DNA of 8,346 nt from Rubritepida sp. (GTDB lineage: Bacteria; Pseudomonadota; Alphaproteobacteria; Acetobacterales; Acetobacteraceae), in assembly GCA_014376425.1 (NCBI GenBank), contig JACMRO010000455.1, positions 1-8,346 on the forward strand. Reading direction: 5' to 3'. How positions within the stretch are numbered: position 1 is the first letter of the stretch; each line of letters starts with the position of its first letter. The translations under genes were made by a program, and so were the position numbers. The notes below the pieces were generated by a model. It searched no databases, was not told the origin of the DNA, and worked only from the letters and a program-made list of their open reading frames with translations. This document shows positions 4,997 through 8,346 of the stretch, in pieces.

Positions 4997-6301
4997 CTAT
5001 CGGGCCAGAAGCCACTCCGGCAGCCCGGTAACCAGGGTGACGGGGAACAGCGTGATCAGCACGACCGTCAGCACCAGCATGAGGAAGAAGGGCATCGATG
5101 CCCAGGCGACCTCGGTTTGCTCCTTGCCCGTCATCGTCTGCATGACGAACAGGTTGAAGCCCAGCGGCGGCGTGATCTCGGCCATCTCTACCAGCAGCAC
5201 GATGAAGGTGCCGAACCACACCAGGTCGAATCCCGCCTGTTGGACGATCGGCACCACCACTGACGTGGTCAGCACGATCATCGACACGCCATCCAGCGCC
5301 ATGCCCAGGATGACGTAGACCACCGTCAGCAGTGCGATGATGGAATAGGGGCCCAGACCCGCCGCGGCCACCGCCTGTGCCAGCGCGGTCGGTATGCCAG
5401 TCAGCGCCATCGCCTTGGTGAGGAAGGCGGCGCCGGCCAGGATGAACAGGATCATGCAGGACAGCCGCGTGGCGGCCGCCAGGCTTTCAAAAAAACTGCG
5501 CCAGGTCAGCGTGCGTGTCACCAGCGCCAGGATCAGGCTACCCAGCACGCCGAAAGCCGCGGCCTCCGTCGCCGTCGCCCAGCCGATGAACATCGTCCCG
5601 ATAACGGCGATGATGAGGATGCCACAGGGGATGAGCTGGGCTGAGGCGCGCATCTTCTGGGCAAAGCTCAGCCGCGGCTCCGCGGGTGGCTGCTTGGCAG
5701 GGTTCAGCAGCGCCCAGACGATGATGTAGCCGCTGAACAGCAACATCACGACCAGGCCAGGAATGCAGCCGGCGATGAACACCCGCACGATGGAAACCTC
5801 GGCCGCCACCGCATAGATCACCATGATGATCGAGGGCGGGATCATGATGCCCAGCGTGCCGGCGGTGGCCAGGCTGCCGATCGAGATGCTTTCGTCGTAG
5901 CCGCGGCGCTTCAGTTCGGGCAGTGCGATGCGGCTCACTGTGGCGCAGGTCGCGGCCGAGGAGCCGGACACAGAGCCAAAGATGCCGCAGGCCAGGATGT
6001 TGACGTGCAGCAGCCGGCCGGGAATCCTGCGCACCCAAGGCGCCAGCCCGTTAAAAAGCTCCTCGGAAAGCCTGGTGCGGAACAGGATTTCGCCCATCCA
6101 GATGAACATCGGCAATGCTGCCAGCGTCCACGATCCCGTGCTCTCCCAATAGGCGCTGGCCAGGAACAGCCCGGGCGAGGGATTTACCATCAGCATGGCG
6201 ATGTAGCCCGTGCCCGCCAGCGACAACGCGATCCACAGCCCGGACCCCAGCAGCAGGCAGAGCAGGAACAGCAGCAAAAGGGAGAAGGTGACGAGATCCA
6301 T
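4997..6301 (-). CDS. dctM: TRAP transporter large permease subunit (DctM family)
   Basis: The product is 434 residues, a normal DctM length, and nearly all hydrophobic, with about 11-12 membrane helices. Family signatures are visible: GSSAATCATVSRIALPEL followed by KRRGY (113-135), ATAGTLGIMIPPSIIMVIYA (145-164), the TATEAAAFGVLG segment (243-254) and the C-terminal EITPPLGFNLFV (375-386). This is the inner-membrane transport subunit that moves the substrate together with cations, taking it from the periplasmic binding protein. The start ATG overlaps the dctQ stop as TGATG, indicating translational coupling. It is the last gene of the operon and ends three bases from the convergent small lipoprotein frame. 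The symbol reflects the family name; a C4-dicarboxylate substrate is not demonstrated. Confidence 0.95.
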   Translation of the reverse strand: MDLVTFSLLLLFLLCLLLGSGLWIALSLAGTGYIAMLMVNPSPGLFLASAYWESTGSWTLAALPMFIWMGEILFRTRLSEELFNGLAPWVRRIPGRLLHVNILACGIFGSVSGSSAATCATVSRIALPELKRRGYDESISIGSLATAGTLGIMIPPSIIMVIYAVAAEVSIVRVFIAGCIPGLVVMLLFSGYIIVWALLNPAKQPPAEPRLSFAQKMRASAQLIPCGILIIAVIGTMFIGWATATEAAAFGVLGSLILALVTRTLTWRSFFESLAAATRLSCMILFILAGAAFLTKAMALTGIPTALAQAVAAAGLGPYSIIALLTVVYVILGMALDGVSMIVLTTSVVVPIVQQAGFDLVWFGTFIVLLVEMAEITPPLGFNLFVMQTMTGKEQTEVAWASMPFFLMLVLTVVLITLFPVTLVTGLPEWLLAR

Positions 6302-6840
6302 CAGACTTCCGCCGAGAAGTCGCCGCGCGCCGCGCGATCTTCCGCCGCCACCACGTAGTTCGGTTTGAAGCCGCGCAGCACGGTCACCAGTTCATCGAGG
6401 ATGGCGATCAGCAGCACGCCCGCGCCCACCGGCATGGCCAGCTTGGGAATCCATAGCAGGAAGGGCACGCTGCCCTGCGCCATGTCTTCGATTTCGAAGC
6501 TGAAGGCCACGTCGTTGCCAGTCCAGTATACCAGGTAGCCGACCAGTGTGGCGGCGAGGCCGAGCGAAAAAATCTCGAATGCTCGCCGCATCGCCGGCCC
6601 CAGCCGGTCGATGAACAGCCCAACGCGGATCAACTCGCCACGGCGAAAGGTGTAGGCCAAGGCAAAGAACGCCGAGCCCACGCAGAGATAGGCCGTCAGG
6701 TCATCCGCCCCCGGGAACGGTTGGTTCAGCCCGCGCAGCGCCACCTGGATCATCATGATGGCAAAGATGCCGAATAGGCAGGCCGCGGCGATGGCGGCGC
6801 TGAACCAGTACAGCGCGTCCAACGCCCGCCGCAGCACCAT
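6301..6840 (-). CDS. dctQ: TRAP transporter small permease subunit (DctQ family)
   Basis: The product is 179 residues with four predicted membrane helices at about 12-34, 48-66, 88-107 and 129-156, the standard DctQ topology. After helix 1 comes RGLNQPFPGADDLTAYL (36-52), where the family usually has an acidic W-x-E-E-like motif before helix 2. This is followed by FRRGELIRVGLFIDRL (65-80), which corresponds to the family's conserved stretch after helix 2. DctQ associates with DctM in the inner membrane and is required for transport. Both ends overlap neighbours by one base in a TGATG arrangement (dctP stop/dctQ start and dctQ stop/dctM start), so the three genes form a tight, translationally coupled operon. 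The substrate cannot be read from this subunit. Confidence 0.92.
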   Translation of the reverse strand: MVLRRALDALYWFSAAIAAACLFGIFAIMMIQVALRGLNQPFPGADDLTAYLCVGSAFFALAYTFRRGELIRVGLFIDRLGPAMRRAFEIFSLGLAATLVGYLVYWTGNDVAFSFEIEDMAQGSVPFLLWIPKLAMPVGAGVLLIAILDELVTVLRGFKPNYVVAAEDRAARGDFSAEV

Positions 6841-7859
6841 CAGGACCGCGCGCGGTATTGCGCGATGACGCGGGCGCCATCCTCACCGCCGCGGGTCAGC
6901 CATTCCGTGACCATTTCGTTGCTGACGCGGTCCAGCGCCTGCATCAGCGCCGGCGTGGGCGTGGCCACGTTCATGCCCCGCTGGGCCAGGATGTTCTGGT
7001 TCACCGTCGCGGCCTCGGCCGCCATGCCCCAGCCCCGGGTTTCGGCCTCAGTGGACAGCCGGCGGATGGTGGCCTGATCGGCGGGCGTCAGCGCGTCGAA
7101 AGCGCGGCGGCTCATCAAGGTCGCGTTCTTCGTGAAGGTGAAGCCCACGGGGGTGAAGACCCGCGCGTAATCCCAGGCGCTGCTGTCGACGCCGGTGGTG
7201 GCCGAGGTGACCATGGCGTTGACCACGCCGGTGGCGAAGGCCTGCGGCAGTTCGGCCGCCTGCACCAGGGTGGGGGTCGCGCCAACCAGCGTGGCGAAGC
7301 GGTTGGTCATGACCGAGAAGGTGCGGAAACGGGTGCCGCGCAGCGCCTCGATCGTGTCGATCGGCGCCTGGGTGTAGAAGCCCGAAAAGGGCCAGGGCAC
7401 CATGTAGAGCAGCGTAAGCCCCTGGCGGGCGAAGCGCGCCTCGATGAACGGCCGCGTCAGTTCCGCCAGGCGCCGCGCCTCATCGAAGCTGCGAACAAGC
7501 TGCGGGATGCCGTCGATCTCGAAGAACGGGTCCTCATTGCCATAGGCGCTGAGCAGAATCTCGCCAAGCTGTACCTGGCCCTGCTGCACGCCGCGCTTGA
7601 TCGCCGGCAGGGCGAGCAGCGAGCCGTTGGAATGCATCTGCACCGAGACGCGCCCGGCGGTCGCCGTCTCGATGGCGTCGGAGAAGACCCGCGCATTGCG
7701 AGTGTGAAAGTTCCCGTCCGGATAGGCCAGGGCGAATTGCCAGCGCACCGGCGCCTGAGCCGGAGCCGGAGTCTGGGCCGGAGTCTGGGCCGGAGTCTGG
7801 GCCTGGGCGGTTGAGACGGCGGCAGCACCGGCAATAGCGGCGCGACGGGTAAAGGACAT
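6840..7859 (-). CDS. dctP: TRAP transporter periplasmic substrate-binding protein (DctP family)
   Basis: The product is 339 residues, typical for DctP. The N-terminus MSFTRRAAIAGAAAVSTAQA is a signal peptide with a twin arginine (R5, R6), a Tat-like feature, and a likely cleavage after AQA at residue 20. The mature protein begins with a QTPA repeat linker (21-32), then the binding domain from about 40. LRGTRFRTF (173-181) corresponds to the conserved strand that holds the carboxylate-binding Arg, most likely R179. GATPT (about 193-197) and LPQAFATGVVNAM match the following family segment. It captures an organic acid in the periplasm and delivers it to DctQM. A GGGAG ribosome-binding site lies about eight bases before the ATG. 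It is the first gene of the operon, and its stop overlaps the dctQ start. Substrate unknown. Confidence 0.95.
   Translation of the reverse strand: MSFTRRAAIAGAAAVSTAQAQTPAQTPAQTPAPAQAPVRWQFALAYPDGNFHTRNARVFSDAIETATAGRVSVQMHSNGSLLALPAIKRGVQQGQVQLGEILLSAYGNEDPFFEIDGIPQLVRSFDEARRLAELTRPFIEARFARQGLTLLYMVPWPFSGFYTQAPIDTIEALRGTRFRTFSVMTNRFATLVGATPTLVQAAELPQAFATGVVNAMVTSATTGVDSSAWDYARVFTPVGFTFTKNATLMSRRAFDALTPADQATIRRLSTEAETRGWGMAAEAATVNQNILAQRGMNVATPTPALMQALDRVSNEMVTEWLTRGGEDGARVIAQYRARS
7765..7800 (-). repeat. Three exact 12-base tandem repeats in dctP
   Basis: The unit GCCGGAGTCTGG occurs three times in direct succession (7765-7776, 7777-7788, 7789-7800), with a partial fourth copy after. On the coding strand it encodes QTPA three times just after the predicted signal-peptide cleavage site. 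The copy number is a multiple of the codon length, so gain or loss would keep the frame and change only linker length. Confidence 0.95.
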
Positions 7860-8070
7860 GGGTGAAGCTCCCGAATCACGAATTATTCTGGAGCATCGGG
7901 CGGTTTGCCTGCGGCTGGCAAGCCCGACATCGAGCGCGCCACCCAGCGTTACGTCAGCTCATGCGCATGTCCGGGGCAGCCACTGCCCTGACAGGATGCA
8001 GAGGAACACTGCAAATCCCCCGCAGGGATACGCAAGGCCCAGGCGAATCCCCGCCGCCGGGCAAGGGCCG
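7860..8070. other. Intergenic region between the CBS gene and dctP
   Basis: About 210 bases without a convincing gene. Next to dctP it holds the GGGAG ribosome-binding site and a short A/T-rich element reading AGAATAATTCG on the minus strand (around 7878-7892). That element could serve as a -10 region, but no matching -35 is clear. A hairpin lies at 7968-7993 and a 10-base palindrome CATGCGCATG at 7960-7969. The dctPQM promoter should be in this region because the upstream CBS gene points the same way and ends 211 bases before dctP. Confidence 0.45.
7968..7993. terminator. Hairpin downstream of the CBS-domain gene
   Basis: The arms GGGCAG (7974-7979) and CTGCCC (7983-7988) pair perfectly around a CCA loop, and the outer TGTC/GACA segments (7968-7971, 7990-7993) extend the stem past a bulge, giving about 11 pairs. 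It lies about 80 bases beyond the CBS gene stop and upstream of dctP, so it may end the CBS transcript. No T-run follows on either strand. Confidence 0.4.
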
Positions 8071-8346
8071 TCAGCCGGCCGTAGCGACATACGCCTTCAG
8101 TTCTTCCGCCTCATATTCGGCCGCCGCGATCCTTGCCTTCACCAGGTCGCCGATCGAGACCATGCCAACGAGCCGCCCATCATGCGCCAGTACCGGCAGG
8201 TGCCGCACCCGTCGGTCGGTCATCAGCTGCAGGCCCTCCTGCACGCTGCTGTCGGGGGTGACGGTGTGCAGCACCCGCGTCATCAACTGCCCCGCGGTCA
8301 TCCGGAAGGTGGCCTCGCCGCCACCGGCCATGGCGCGGACGATGTC
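8071..8346 (-). CDS. CBS-domain protein (C-terminal part; start outside window)
   Basis: The frame stays open to the window edge, reading DIVRAMAGGGEAT before the rest, so the in-frame ATG at 8331 is probably internal. DIVRAM fits the end of a first CBS domain (usually ERDIVR). A second CBS domain follows: LMTRVLHTVTPDSSVQEGLQLMTDRRVRHLPVL, then GRLVGMVSIGDLVK. The tail ARIAAAEYEAEELKAYVATAG is the usual C-terminal helix of small two-CBS proteins of about 140-150 residues common in Alphaproteobacteria. Such pairs bind adenine nucleotides (AMP, ATP or similar) as energy or redox sensors; the partner is unknown. It points the same way as the TRAP operon but is separated by 211 bases and a hairpin, so co-transcription is doubtful. 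Confidence 0.88.
   Translation of the reverse strand, partial: DIVRAMAGGGEATFRMTAGQLMTRVLHTVTPDSSVQEGLQLMTDRRVRHLPVLAHDGRLVGMVSIGDLVKARIAAAEYEAEELKAYVATAG

Noticed and set aside
5037..5729. Plus-strand open frames opposite dctM
   Set aside because: They are shadows of the membrane permease gene with no ribosome-binding site or domain.
7765..7800. Short direct repeats considered as a CRISPR array
   Set aside because: The units are contiguous 12-mers without spacers and lie inside the dctP coding sequence.
6858..7814. Long plus-strand open frame opposite dctP
   Set aside because: It is antisense to a well-supported binding-protein gene, rich in Arg/Gly/His, and has no recognisable motif.

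Overview
The window comes from a very GC-rich bacterial chromosome with strongly G/C-biased third codon positions. It looks alphaproteobacterial, plausibly Acetobacteraceae/Rhodospirillales (Roseomonas-like). That guess rests on protein flavour (a CBS protein, a Tat-like TRAP binding protein, MscL) and not on any phylogenetic marker. No rRNA, tRNA, CRISPR array, insertion sequence or integrase was seen.

Layout. (1) Bases 2-2914, plus strand: the C-terminal part of a very large superfamily 1 helicase of the DUF4011/DUF3320 type. It carries helicase motifs II to VI, a Vsr/MTES_1575-like nuclease domain and a DUF3320 tail. The gene starts outside the window, and an 11-base C tract lies at its visible 5' edge. 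(2) 2892-3323, minus strand: mscL, meeting the helicase tail to tail with a 23-base overlap. (3) 3426-3833, plus strand: a small glyoxalase/VOC-fold protein, divergent from mscL. (4) 3907-4993, plus strand: two tandem paralogous small lipoproteins with near-identical signal peptides, ribosome-binding leaders and C-terminal tails but unrelated middles. Two hairpins lie between them, and a possible third mini-lipoprotein of 40 residues follows. (5) 4997-7859, minus strand: a complete TRAP transporter operon, transcribed dctP-dctQ-dctM, with both junctions overlapping as TGATG. (6) 7860-8070: an intergenic stretch with a hairpin and a short palindrome. (7) 8071-8346, minus strand: the C-terminal end of a CBS-domain protein that starts beyond the window.

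Functional picture. The TRAP genes form one clear functional unit: secondary, ion-driven uptake of an organic acid whose identity the sequence does not reveal. MscL is the osmotic safety valve. The helicase-nuclease belongs to a family that has been linked to phage defence, but no partner defence gene is visible here. The least explained part is the lipoprotein cluster. Its pattern of conserved ends and free middles suggests a lineage-specific, duplicated envelope lipoprotein family, and it is the best candidate here for something undescribed.
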